Source of the DNA: Wurfbainia villosa
Lineage: Eukaryota > Streptophyta > Magnoliopsida > Zingiberales > Zingiberaceae
Length of the DNA stretch: 64,000 nucleotides
NCBI GenBank assembly: GCA_025175895.1
Contig: CM045991.1
Location: 80,525,174-80,589,173, forward strand
Direction: 5' to 3'
Part shown: positions 44,371-56,515 of the stretch, in pieces
Layout of the letters: the number at the start of each line of letters is the position of its first letter
Numbering within the stretch: the first letter of the stretch is position 1
Made by a program: the position numbers and the translations under genes
The notes under the pieces: generated by a model
The model's input: only the letters and a program-made list of their open reading frames with translations
Told to the model about the DNA's origin: nothing
The model's database searches: none

Positions 44371-45589
44371 TGTTAGGACCCTTGGAATGGCTAGAGGGGG
44401 TGATTAGCCTTTCTTTCTTTCTACAAAAATGTTAGTGGAAGCAATACAAATATAAACACAAATAAAAGCAAGAAACAAAGCTAACACCCGATGTAACATG
44501 GTTCGGAGATGACGCTCCTACTCCACGGCAATCCGTAAGGTGGATTAGCCCTAATCAATCTTCACTAGAACCTCCTTTGGATGAACCAAGGTGGAGAAAC
44601 CTTATCTTACAATGCACTCCTCTTCTTTACAATGATGGAAGATTAGGATTAGAGAAGAGGAGGTTTTGTATTGCTAAAAAAACTTGGAAAGCTTGGTGAG
44701 CACGTAGGTGTAGTTGGGAGCAAGAGCACTAGCTTCACCAAGCTCCCCATGGCCCCTTTTTATAGAAGAGGGGCTGTTTTTCCCGTTGGGCTTGATCACC
44801 GATCCGATGCTTACCATCGATCACAAGCCAACGGCCCAACGCGATCTCCGCGGAGATTCGTAGCCGCAATCTCCAACGGCCAGGTGATCAGTCGACTGAT
44901 CCCTCCATCAGTCGTCGGATGGGGTGATCAGTCGCGTGATCAAGGCGCAATGAGCGCGATCGCATTCTGGCGATATTCCCTTTCGATCGGTCGATGCCCT
45001 TCGATCGGTGATCCGCGATCGCATTGCTCGCGCAAGGTAGTCGATCGATGGTTAGTTTCACCGACTCGACGCGCGACGGTCGATTGATACATCATATCGA
45101 TCGATACTCATCAAGTATGAGTAATTCATACTTGATTTTATACCCTAGACCTAGACTCAACCTTCTAGCTCCTCAATAAGCCTTGCGCCTTCAGGATCCC
45201 TCCGAGTCCGCGACTTGTTCATCCTTTGCGCTTTGCTTCCAAGAGCTTCCTTCGGTTTCGTCATGTCTTGGGTTGCCAAATGCTTGGACTTTACGCCACC
45301 AAGACTACAAGCTTGGACTTATGCTGCCAAGACTTTACTTTAGACTTCCTTTGCCAAGGTTCACTTGGACTTTACGCTGCCAAGACTACAAGCTTGGTCT
45401 TACGCTGCCAAGTCCATCCCTTGTACTTCCTTTGCCAAGATCATACTTGGACTTCCTTTGCCAAGATCATACTTGGACTTCCCTGTCACTTAAACATTTT
45501 CGCAATTAGATCACAAGATATTGCCTAACTTAGATGATTATCCAAACATCAAAACATATATAAATGCTTGGAGCATTGTTGCACCAACA
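44371..45589 (-). repeat. Siv2 5' LTR
   Basis: 1,219 bp, same ends as the 3' LTR. TATA box (minus) near 44756-44764. The patch at 44776-45112 carries CAGTCGACTG where the 3' LTR has CGATCG-type sequence. Confidence 0.95.
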
Positions 45590-45594
45590 GACCT
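45590..45594. repeat. Target-site duplication of Siv2, right copy (GACCT)
   Basis: Exact match to 37379-37383. Confidence 0.95.
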
Positions 45595-47960
45595 ATGTCA
45601 ACTCAAGATTTAGGAGGCTATAGCTACTTCATTACCTTCATCGATGATCACTCACGGTTTGGGTATGTGTTCTTGATGAAACACAAGTCTGAAGCCTTTG
45701 AAAGGTTCAAAGAATTCAGAAATGAAGTAGAGAAACAACATGACAAGAGTATTAAAATTCTTTGATCGGATCGAGGTGGTGAATACTTAAGTCAAGAGTT
45801 TCTTGATTATCTAAGAGACAATGGTATATTGTCTCAATGGACTCCGCCATACACACCACAGCATAATGGTGTATCTAAGAGGCATAACCGGACCTTGTTG
45901 GACATGGTCAGGTCAATGATGAATCATGTGAATCTTCCCAAGTCCTTTTGGGGCTATGCACTTCAGACAGTTATTTACTTGTTAAACAGAATGCCAACCA
46001 AGGTAGTCTCCACTACTCCATATGAGATATGGAATAGTAAGAAACCTCATGTATCTTACTTGAAGATATGGGGTTGTCCTGCTTATGTGAAGCGGACTGT
46101 ATCAGACAAATTAGATGTTAAGTCTGATAAATGTCTATTTATTGGATACCCTAAGGAAACAAGGGGTTACCAATTCTATCATCCTGTGGAACAAAAGGTG
46201 TTTGTTTCAAGGCATGCTGTGTTTCTAGAGAAAGAGTTTCTCTTGCAAGAAAACAAAGGGGAGTGTCGCCGAGCTTGAGGAGGCTCGAGAGACTCAAATA
46301 GACATTGATGAGATACCGGTGAAGCACACAAATGATAACTCATAGTGATGAGCAATCGGCTGGACCTATTGAAACACCACATCTTCGTAGATCTGGTAGA
46401 ACACGCAATATTCCTGAGAGATATGGATTTCTCATAAGTGAATCGAATGATGTGTTACTCATTTATGATGAGGAGCCTACCAGTTATGAAGAAGTTCTGA
46501 CAAGTTCAGAAAGGGATAAGTGGCTTGAAGTCATGAAGTCGGAAATGGATTCCATGTATGAAAACCAAGTTTGGAACTTGGTTGACCCACCTGAAGGCAT
46601 AAAGCCTATAGGGTGCATGTGGGTTTTCAAGAAGAAAACCGACATGAATGGTAATGTGATTACCTATAAGGCTAGATTGGTGGCGAAAGGATATCGTCAA
46701 AAACAAGGTGTTGATTATGACGAAACCTATTCGCTTATTGCTATGCTTAAATTCATTCGGATGCTCCTGGCCATAGTGGCTCATTATGATTATGAGATAT
46801 GGCAGATGGATGTGAAAACAGTTTCCTTAAATGGAAACCTGCCCGAGGATGTGTAAATGATACGGCCTGAGGGTTTCACATTGGTTGACAAAACCTAGGT
46901 ATGCAAATTGCGACGGTCCATATATGGACTGAAGCAAGCATCCAGGAGCTGGAATATCCGTTTTGATGAGACAATCAAAAAGTTTGATTTCTCACAAAAT
47001 CCAGACGAACCTTGTGTGTACAAGAAGGTTAGTGAGGAGTGCAGTCGTGTTCCTAGTATTGTATGTCGATGACATATTACTTATAGTAAACGATGTTTCA
47101 GTCTTACAGTCAATTAAGATTTGGTTGTCCAAGACATTCTCCATGAAAGACCTGGGAGAAGCAACCTACATCCTCGGGATTAAGATCTATAGAGATAGAT
47201 CGAAACGGTTGCTTGGTCTTTCGTAGTCTACATATATAGACTGAGTGCTAAAGAGGTTTAGCATGTCGGAATCCAAGAAAGGTTTCCTACCCATCAGGCA
47301 TGGGATACACCTTTCGAAGTCTATGTGTCCGCACATAGAAGACGAGAGGATTTGCATGAGTAAGATTCCCTATGCATCCGCAATAGGATCTATCATGTAT
47401 GCTATGTTATGTACGAGGCCCGATGTATCGTATGCTCTGAGTGTCATGAGTAGATACCAGTCTAATCCAGGAATGGATCATTAGGCAACTGTTAAGATGA
47501 TCCTTAAGTACTTAAGAAGAACTAAGGATGCATTCCTAATATATGGAGAAGGATACATGGTGATACATGGGTATACGGATGCTAGCTTCAAGACAGACAA
47601 GGATGATTCTATGTCTCAGTCTGAGTATGTATTCACCTAGAATGGAGGCATAATAAGTTGGAAAGGTTCCAAGCTTGACACTATAGCGGATTCTGCCACA
47701 AAGGCAGAATACATTGCAGCTTTGGAAGCAGCAAAGGGAGCAGTTTGGATCAAGAAGTTCATTTTTGAACTTGATGTGGTCTCATCAATGATCCAAACAT
47801 GCGCTTCGCCGCTATCATCTGATCAAAGAGATCATTAGTAGGAAAGAAATACAAATCGAGAAAATCCCCACTGAAAGGAACTTAGCGGATCCTTTGACTA
47901 AGGCATAACCTCAAAGTAAGTTTAAGGGTCATGTTAGAGCCTATGGTATTGGATACCATA
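45595..47960 (+). pseudogene. pol: Family-A integrase core, RT and RNase H (nested copy, right part)
   Basis: Continues the frame cut by Siv2: MSTQDLGGYSYFITFIDDHS, then TGA at 45763 (CGA to TGA), SDRGGEYLSQEFLDYLRDNG and SKRHNRTLLDM. In the last the ERRN context is changed to KRHN, so the catalytic Glu is lost. The frame shifts near 46255. RT: WVFKKKTDMNGNVITYKARL, WQMDVKTVSLNG, stops at 46854 and near 46897, a further frameshift near 47035, and LYVDDILLIVND. RNase H: GYTDASFKTDKDDS, SWKGSKLDTIADSATKAEYI with stops near 47482, 47638 and 47835. Broken throughout. Confidence 0.88.
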
Positions 47961-47987
47961 GCGATTGTCATTAGGCCAAGTGGTATT

Positions 47988-50205
47988 TTTTAGTAATATA
48001 TGAGAGATGTCCTAAGGCAATCGCCTTGTGTTTGAACCATTTATATGATAAATGAAGATTCACTATTTGAGTATACATATTTTCATGTATTTGATTAGAT
48101 CTTAAACTCATTTACTGAATGTCCACGATACGATTCACAGCATGAGAGAATTTGTGATTGGATCACAACTAGTGAGTATCTCTACATGTGTAATTGTGAT
48201 GTATTAGAATTATCCCTAGTCGATGAATTGATGGATTTGGACACCATCAATTCTGTTGAGACTAGCACGAGGTATACTCCTTAGTGTATCCAAGCAGCTG
48301 ATTCTCACTAGCTAGAGACATTGTGATGTCCGGAGTTAATCATGGATGCTAGTTATGGTAACTAGTTCATTGGAGTGACCAGCCGTAAGACTTCATGTGG
48401 TTCTCTGCATATATAGATATGTCAATGAAGTTCTTACTGCAGCTTAAGTGCGATGTTCCTTTGACTTGCGGTATTCAAGTCATCTTGATCATGAAGACCT
48501 ATGCTTTGACATCTTAAGCAAGCATCTCTGAGGAGATGTGGACCCGGGATGATTGGGCATAAGTCGAAGTGATCGAAGGTGTTTGAATAGCCTATAAAGG
48601 ATTTACCACTCCTTGCGAGGAGATGTATACCCATGTCCTCTCGTCGGATTGTTACTAAAGCCTTTGGCCAAAGCATTACATGTTTAGAGTAAGGTACTTT
48701 TGGATACATGTGCAGTAACTAGAATCCGTAGGATGAGGAAATGATACTTGGGCTAGGTGTGATGTAGTTAACCTAGTGGGGACTGACACTATAGACCATG
48801 TCCTGAACCAAGTGGGTATAAGATGAGTGAATGGAATGGTGCATGATTCATTGTAGTTGCTGAAGGGTTTCAGAAATAGTTCTGGATCAACCGTTGATCT
48901 TTTCGATTAATTGGGGATCATGATGTACTACTAGGTGGCACTCATGATCGTTCTATAATTAATGGTTAATTATAGATGGCCAACATAAATCGAGAACCTA
49001 TTTGGTAACATGCACAACGAGCGTAATTCGAAAGATTTAAAACAAGTTTGAGAATGAGATTCTTAGACCGAGAGAAACTAGGTTTGGTTGGACTAAACAA
49101 GGAGCGAGCATTAAATCGTTTCAGTCGCAATGGAAGCATGGATGGCCCGTGTCTTATGAAGACATGATGGATGAATCAAATTGGTTTGGTTCTAATCCAA
49201 TGGTGGAGAATAAACCAAAGGGGTTTGGTTTGTTTTAAACGAATGAACCAAAGTTGGTTTGGTTCGTTTTAACATAAAATAGACCAAATCGGTTTGGTTT
49301 ATTTTAACTTAAATTAATGGATTGGGTTAACGGGTTTTGGTTATGAACCAATAACCATTAGGAGAATTTGTTCTCTATAAAAATAGGGCTTAAGGGTTTT
49401 GTGAAAACCTAATCCAAGCAACCCCAAAGTTGCCGCCCCCCCTCTCCTTCTCCTCTTGTAGTCGGCGCCCAAACCCTAGCCGCCGCCCACCCTTGTGTCG
49501 CCGTCCAAGATCGTTGTCGGCATCCAAGCTTCAGCCGGCGATCCTCCGGCGACCCTCCAGTGATCTTCCTTGGCTCCAGCGACAAGGTGAGCATCTAGCT
49601 TCCTTATTTGGCCGTAGCTAATCCTCCACCAAAGCTGTCCAGTTTTCTGGAAAGCTTGTTTATTTCGTGTCGGAGCATCGTTTGGACGATGTTTGGAGCT
49701 CCGACAGAGGTTACTTTGCCGGGGATTCGATCTCCGGTAATCCTCAGAGGTGGAGGACGAAGGATTCGTCAAACGGTTGGCGAATACCTCTCCGGAGAAG
49801 CGAGTTTTTGATGACTCATTTTGAATCCGAATTTTGATTTGGATTGTGATCTTCTCTCGATCACATCATCTTCGACACGAGGCTAGTGACTCGTATGAAG
49901 ACGAATCTCGTGACTTTGTGAAGTCATCCCGAAGATACTCCGCGTGGATACGGATAGAAGCGATTCTAACGAGGATCGCTCCGGTTGATGTCTTTCCCGC
50001 TACACGTGATACGTAAGGTATACGTAAAATAAATTTCATTTTATTGCAAAATTTGAAACTACAATTATGTCTACACATGTTGTACTATGCATGTGTGTGG
50101 TGTGTGTGTTGTAATAAATTAGATTTATTATTTTTATTTCTTCCGCTGTGCACATGTTTACGAAACGTGTTGGAACACACTCGCCGCAGTGTCGGAAACC
50201 CAACA
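47988..50205 (+). repeat. Family-A LTR, second copy, shared between two internal regions
   Basis: 2,218 bp from TTTTAGTAATATATGAG (first G mutated) to GTCGGAAACCCAACA. It is preceded by a pol end and followed by a PBS, so it serves as 3' LTR of one unit and 5' LTR of the next. Confidence 0.92.
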
Positions 50206-50206
50206 G

Positions 50207-50219
50207 TGGTATCAGAGCC
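50207..50219 (+). promoter_or_regulatory. Family-A primer-binding site, second unit
   Basis: TGGTATCAGAGCC, one base after the LTR. Confidence 0.9.
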
Positions 50220-51493
50220 CAGGTTGTATTTCGACATAATCGTAAAATTATTTTGCGATAGTCGTAATGGTATTTATGGAAATTTTCTACTTTTGAAAAG
50301 TTAGAAGTATTTATGGAAATTTTTAATTTTGGAAAGTCTAGAAGTATTTATGGAAATCTTCTACTTTTGGAAAGTTAGAAGAATTTATGGAAATTGATAT
50401 TTTCCATAAATAAAATATTTGATTAGATTTGGAAATATGTTTCCTAATTTAATCATCATTTAATTTGGGAAATCAAATCTTAAAATATTTTATTTCCATA
50501 AGTAGTTTTGATGATTTAGGAAATTTGTTTCTTAAATTGACTTTCCTTAATCACCACTTTCCACAAATAAAATATGTGATTAGATTTGGAAATTTGTTTC
50601 CTAATTTAATAATGATTTTATTTGGAGAATCAAATCTCAAACATATTTTATTTCCATAAATAGTTATGACATATAAGAAAATTTTGTACATGTCATAATT
50701 CTATGCCATGTAATTGCATTAGACGCATATCATTATATCATGCGTGTCGTGACATGTAGATGTATGTCATGTATGTCATGCCATGTAGATAATAGTTATT
50801 TGCATGCAAAGAAGATGAGACATAAAAACCCTTACTCAATATTAAAGCCTACACCTTCCATTAATATGGTTATAACTAGAGTTCCGTTTCTTGTTTGGGT
50901 TGTTGGACTCTCTCCAAGCCTGTCTCGAACTCGAACATGTTCAAACCATGGAATAGTTTAATACTAATATGGTAAGAGTCAAAGGTCAATCGTTAGCTTT
51001 GGTTGTTGGACTCTCTCCAAGCTGGGCTAATTGGTTGAATGTGCTCTAACCATATTAAAACTATTTCTCGATTAATGGGTTGGCTTTAACCTGGAGCATC
51101 GGCTTGTTGGACTCTCTCCAAGGTCGATGTGAAGGGAGGTGAAGTTGGGTGCTATGCATATGATGCATACTTGTTAATGTGTTAACAACCCGATGTATGT
51201 GTGAACATTCAATAAGTTGATAGCACATTGTGATAGTTGCATATATGTGATATGCAATCGGTATATTTGATACCTACCATCGTAGTTATGAATGGCTTAT
51301 TGGACTCTCTCCAAGGTTGTTCATATCTATGTTGGATATCAGCCCATTCGGAGATGGACCTACGATCTCCCGAAGTGATTTTGGGGTTTTTGAAATTCGA
51401 AAAATGAATGGGATTTATAAATGTATGTTGATGCATTTTAAAATCATTTTCTCATATATGCTCGTTTTGTATTTCTAGGTTAATCGATTGATC
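50220..51493 (+). promoter_or_regulatory. Family-A leader, second unit, four hairpins
   Basis: Includes the ~200 bp missing from the first unit, with a repeated TAGAAGTATTTATGGAAATT-like unit (50265-50400). TTGGACTCTCTCCAA occurs at 50903, 51006, 51107 and 51300. Confidence 0.75.
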
Positions 51494-52979
51494 ATGATGT
51501 CTTTGAATTTGCGCACTATTTTGGATTCAAACAAATTGACTGGGACTAACTTCCTGGACTGGCTTAGAAACTTGAGTATTGTTCTCAAGCCAAAAAAGCT
51601 AGCGTATGTCCTTGAAGAGCCTCTTCCCAACGTCTAGGACGATGCAACCTGCATCAATTGTTGGCCTATCGTAAACATGTGGCGATTCTCGAATAGTTGC
51701 ATCATGCTAGCTGCGATGGTACCTGAGCTGCAAAAGCAGCATGAGCATATGGATGCTAATACCATAGTCTTCCATCTTCATGAGTTGTTTGATGAGCAAG
51801 CGAGATCCGAAAGGTTCGAAGTCTCCAAGCTCCTCTTCACCTCTAAGATGCAAGAAGGTTCATCTGTAGTGTAGTATGTGCTAAATATGAACGGGTACAT
51901 CGAGCGGCTAGCCACCCTCGGGTTTGTGATGGATCTTGAATTAAGTATTGACTTAATTCTACATTGTTTTCCCAAGAGTTTCTCATAATTTGTGATGAAC
52001 TATCGGATGAACATATTAGAATTCACTATTCCTGAGCTCCTCAATATGCTAAAGACTGTGGAGCCTTCTGTGAAGCATGAGGAGAAGGCGGTTCTGTTAG
52101 TTGATTCCTCAAAGAAAGGTTTTAAGAGGAAGGCAAAGGAACAGAAGAAAGGGAAGAACAAAAAGGCTAAGAAGGCAGAACCAGCACAAAAGGGCACTTG
52201 CCATCATTTTGGCAAGGAAGGCCACTAGCCAAGAAACTGCAAGATTTATCTTGAGTCCGTGAAGAAGAAGAAGGCATCCGATGCCCCATCCTCTTCAGGT
52301 ATCTTCGTTATTGATTGTCATTCTATTTCCTTAGACACTTGAGTATTGGATACTGGGTGTAGCTCACATATATGTAATGACATACAGGGGCTAAGGAATA
52401 GAAGAAGACTCGTCAGAGGGGAGTCAAATTTGCGAGTTGGCAATGGAGCAAAGGTTGCTGCGGTCGCCATCGGAACTTATTTGCTGAAGCTCCCTAGTGG
52501 ACTAGTCTTGGAACTGGACAATTGCTATTGTGTTTCTTCTCTAATAAAGAATATTGTTTCTATTTCCTGCTTAAATAGAAATGGTTACCATTTGACATTT
52601 AGTAACAATTGTTGTTATATAACTTTGAATGGCGTACTTTATGGAACTGGATCTTTGAGCAATGGTATTTATACGTTAGACGTATCATGTGACATTTTCA
52701 ATATCGAAGCGAGCAACAAGTATGCTCGAAAGGATAATCAATTAGACTTCTACACGTGGCATTGTCTTCTTGGCCATTCAAGCAAGAAATGCATGTCCGA
52801 ATTACACCGATGTGGAATTCTGGAATCGTTTGAATTAGATTCATACGATACATGCGAATCACGCTTGAAAGGCAAGATGACTAAGTTACCTTTTACAGGA
52901 AAAGGTGAACGAGTGGGAGAGTTGCAAGGTCTAATACATACTGATGTATGTGGACCTATGTCAACTCAAGCTTTAGGAG
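51494..52979 (+). pseudogene. gag-pol: Family-A gag, protease and integrase start, second unit (truncated)
   Basis: The gag start MMSLNLRTILDSNKLTGTNF is followed by multiple indels (51630-51700) and stops (51872, near 51985, 52226). The knuckle is CHHFGKEGH with the second Cys lost. The Trp before the protease is TGA, then VLDTGCSSHICND with DTG intact. Pre-integrase follows: LLGHSSKKCMSELHRCGILE, CESRLKGKMTKLPF (finger Cys to Arg) and HTDVCGPMSTQALG. It ends there by fusion to family-B gag at 52980, with the reading frame preserved. Confidence 0.88.
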
Positions 52980-53532
52980 TCAAGATGATGGCTCATTTGA
53001 ATGAGCTAGAAGTCCTCGAAGCTGAGATCGATGGAGAAACCCAGGTCGATATCATTCTCCAGTCTCTACCTAGGAGTTTTGAGCAGTTTCACCTGAACTA
53101 CAACATGAACAAGAGGTTGTATTCGTTGGCGGAGCTTCTGACAGAACTCCAGGCGGTAGAGGGGCTTTTTCGTCAGAGTGCTCAGGCGCAAGTCATGGTT
53201 GACCAAAAGGTTTCTACTTCTAAGCCGAAAGGCAAGAAGAAGAAGAAACAAGATGGGCCAAAGGCGGTGGGAGGAACTCAGGGAGGAGTGAAGAAATCGA
53301 AAGGCAAGTGCTTCACTTGCAAGCAGACTGGACACTAGAAGAAGGACTGCCCCAACCAGAAGCAGAACAAAGGTATAGCTTTTGGTCTAGTCGTTGAAAC
53401 ATGTTTAGCGATGTTATCTACCGGCACCTGGTGTGTAGATACGGGAGCCACTGATCATGTCTGCAATATTTTTCAGGGGTTCCAGGAAACTAGACGACTT
53501 GCTTAGGGGAAGATTACCGTATACTTAGGCTG
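52980..53532 (+). pseudogene. gag: Family-B gag C-terminal part, CCHC knuckle and protease
   Basis: It starts at the fusion with KMMAHLNELEVLEAEIDGET, then QVDIILQSLPRSFEQFHLNY and ELLTELQAVEGL, the standard copia gag C-terminal half. A Lys-rich stretch and CFTCKQTGH lead to the fourth knuckle Cys in KKDCPNQ; a TAG at 53336 (Trp codon) lies between. Protease core TWCVDTGATDHVCNIF has an intact DTG; a TAG near 53503 and a frameshift near 53530 follow. Confidence 0.85.
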
Positions 53533-56501
53533 CTGTTGCAGTGGGAGATGTTTATTTGTCTTTCGAGAAAAATAAAGTTTTGGTTCTTAAGAATTGCCTT
53601 TATGTACCATTATTTAGAAAGAATTTGATTTCTGTTTCTAAATTTTTTATGGATGGATATACTATTTCTTTTAATGACAGAGTTGTTATAAAAAAGAATA
53701 GGGAGATTATCTGTTCTGGTGCATTGATAGGAAATTTATATACACTTGAACCAAAAGCTCCCACGATTCAAATAGAAGTTAATAAGTTATCTTCTAATTC
53801 CAATAAGAGAAAAGAACCTTCGAAGATGAACCAAACATATCTTTGGCATCTAAGACTTGGTCATATTAACCTAAGTAGAATTCAAAGGTTGATAGCTAAT
53901 GGACCTCTGGGTTCATTAGTGGTGGAAGATTTCCCAACCTGCGAATCTTGCTTGGATGGTAAAATGACCAAGAGGACTTTTAAGGCCAAGGGATATAGAG
54001 TCAAAGATGTATTAGAATTGGTTCATTCTGATTTGTGTGGTCCTATGTCTATCTAGGCTAGAGGTAGTTTTGAGTATTTCGTCTCTTTCATAGAAGATTA
54101 TTCAAGATATAGATACATTTACTTGATGCGCCGCAAGTCTGAATGCTTTGACAAGTTTAAAGAATTCAAGGCTGATGTGGAGAAACATCAAGGTAAAAAT
54201 ATCAAGACACTACGATCTGATCATGGTGGTGAGTACCTCATGGGAGAATTCAGGAATTACTTATCAGAGGCTGTGATTCAATCCCAATTATATGCACCTG
54301 GCACACCCCAGCAGAATGGTGTAGCAGAGCGAAGGAATAGGACACTTATGGAGATGGTTAGATCGATGATGAGTTATTCTTAGTTGCCAGATTCATTCTG
54401 GGGATATGCTCTAGATACGGCAGTGTATATTCTATACTTGGTACCATCTAAATCAATGCCTTCTACTCCCACATAATTGTGGACTGGGCGAAAGCCTAGT
54501 CTAAGACATATTCGGATATGGGGGAGTCCAACACATGTGCTGAAGGTAGATGGTGGTAAGTTGGAACCTCGTACAGAAGTGTGCATGTTCGTTGGCTATA
54601 CTAGAGGAACGAAAGGTGGTTTGTTTTATAGTCCTAGAGATCAAAGGGTGATCGTTAGCACGAATGCCAGATTTCTAGAGGAAGACTATGTGATGAACCA
54701 TAAGCTCATGAGTAAGATTATTCTAGAGGAATTGAAAGGGGAAGTTACTGCTTCAGTACCATCGGTACAAGAGGATATACCACAAGTCACTGCACCGCGT
54801 GTCACAGAGGATACACAGGTGATACCTCGTCGTAGTGGGAGGTTTATGAGACAGCCTGATAGATTCATGTTCCTGGGAGAATCTTCTAATTTGGTCCTTG
54901 GCAAACATGAACCTAATCCCTGGACATATGACGAGGTGATCCAAGATAAAGATGCAGTATCTTGGCAAAGTGCGATGAATTCTGAGATTGAATCTATGGA
55001 TTCAAATCAGGTCTGGGAGCTAATATAACCACCCAAAGGTGTAAAAACCATTGGATGCAAGTGGATCTACAAAATAAAGAGAGGAATAGACGGGAAGGTT
55101 GAGGCCTTCGAAGCAAGGCTTGTTGTGAAGGGGTATACTCAGAAAGAGGGTATCGATTATGAGGAGACCTTTTCGTCGGTAGTCATGCTTAAGTCTATCC
55201 GGATTCTCTTGTGTATTGCTGCTCATATGGATTATGAGGTATGGAAGATGGATGTCAAGACAGCTTTCCTTAATGGAATTCTTGAGGAAAACATCTATAT
55301 GAAGCAACCAGAGGGATTCATTGCAAAGGGCAAAGAGCATCTTGTGTGCAAGCTTATTCGGTCCATTTATGGATTGAAGCAAGCTTTGAGATCTTGGAAC
55401 ATCCGCTTTGATGAGGTAATCCAATCTTATGGATTCATTCAAAGTCCGGATGAGTCTTGTGTTAACAAGAGATGTGACGGAAATGTAGTGATATTTCTTG
55501 TACTATACATAGATGACATTTTGTTATTTGGCAACAATGTCAAGGTGTTATCGGACGTAAGGGTATGATTATTCAAACAGTTTGATATGAAGGACTTGGG
55601 AGAAGTGGGACACATCTTTGGGATCAAGGTTATAAGTGATCGCATGAAAAGGATGTTGTGCTTATCTCAAGCTTCATACATAGACACCATTTTGGCTCGT
55701 TTTAGCATGCAGAACTCCAAGAAGGGTTTTCTACCTTTCAGGCATGGAGTTCCTTTATCTAAGGAGATATGTCCTAGAACATCTGAGGAGATAGAGGAGA
55801 TGAAGGCAGTTCCTTATACTTCGGAAGTAGGAAGCCTCATGTATGCTATGCTGTGTACGAGACCAGATATCTACTTTGTCGTTGGCATGGTTAGCAGATA
55901 TCAGAGTAATCCAGGATAGGGACATTGGACGGCGGTAAAGCATATATTGAAGTACCTGAGAAGGACTAGGGATTATATGCTAGTTTACCAGGCAGACCAA
56001 TTACTCCCTGTGGGTTACACAGATTCCAACTTCCAATCGGACAGGGATAACAGTAAGGCTACCTCAGGTTTTGTGTTAACTTTGGGAGGTGGAGCCATTG
56101 TATGAAGGAGTGTCAAGCAGAAATGCGTGGCGGACTCCACCATGGAAGCTGAGTATGTGGCAGCCTCTGAGGCGTCCAAAGAAGTTGTGTGGCTCAAGAA
56201 CTTCTTCATGGACTTGGATGTGATTTCTGGTTTGCCAAGAACTATCACAATTTATTGTGATAACAGTGGTGCAGTTGCAAACTCGAAGGAACCACGAGCC
56301 CATAAGACAAGTAAACACATAGAGCGCATGTACCACCTGATACGAGAAATCGTAAAGCGAGGAGAAGTTGTTGTGGCCAAGATTGCATCGGAGGATAACA
56401 TGGCAGATCCTTTCACTAAGGCCCTTCCAGCAAGAGCTTTTGATATGTGGAGGGAATGGGAATCAGATGTATGGCAGTTTGAGGACAGCATAGTCTTTTA
56501 G
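53533..56501 (+). pseudogene. pol: Family-B integrase, RT and RNase H, one frame with about seven stops
   Basis: A single frame carries all domains. Integrase: LWHLRLGHINLSRIQRL, CESCLDGKMTKRTF, VHSDLCGPM, RSDHGGEYLMGEF, AERRNRTLMEM (HHCC and DDE present). RT: CKWIYKIKRGIDGKVEAFEA, WKMDVKTAFLNG, SIYGLKQALRSWNIRF, LYIDDILLFGNN. RNase H: GYTDSNFQSDRDNSKATSGF, DSTMEAEYVAASEA, CDNSGAVANSKEPR, ADPFTKALPARAF, with the end TAG at 56499. In-frame stops: 54054, 54381, about 54474, 55026, about 55566, 55917 and about 56103, several explicable by C-to-T or G-to-A changes. No frameshift after 53533, so decay is by point mutation. Confidence 0.9.
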
Positions 56502-56515
56502 TATAAGTGGGAGAT
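56502..56515 (+). promoter_or_regulatory. Family-B polypurine tract
   Basis: ATAAGTGGGAGAT before the 3' LTR. Confidence 0.75.

Larger units (their letters stand above)
37384..45589 (-). mobile_element. Siv2: Sirevirus-like Ty1/copia retrotransposon, minus strand, youngest insertion
   Basis: 8,206 bp with LTRs of 1,191 and 1,219 bp and GACCT duplications, inserted in the integrase of the nested family-A copy. In element order: 5' LTR (45589-44371), PBS, gag, protease, integrase, RT, RNase H, 3' non-coding with multiple polypurine tracts, 3' LTR (38574-37384). It is related to Siv1 but distinct. It is the deepest nested and least damaged element, with 732 open codons covering the end of integrase, RT and RNase H. 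Confidence 0.95.
32619..52979 (+). mobile_element. Nested family-A block: LTR-internal-LTR-partial internal
   Basis: Inserted in family-B gag. The layout is LTR (32619-34829), a full internal region (split by Siv2), LTR (47988-50205), then a second PBS, leader, gag, protease and integrase start that ends abruptly at 52979 against family-B gag. The left flank ATGAT has no partner on the right. The arrangement implies a tandem pair sharing an LTR, followed by a deletion that removed the end of the second copy and about 120 bp of family-B gag. Confidence 0.9.
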
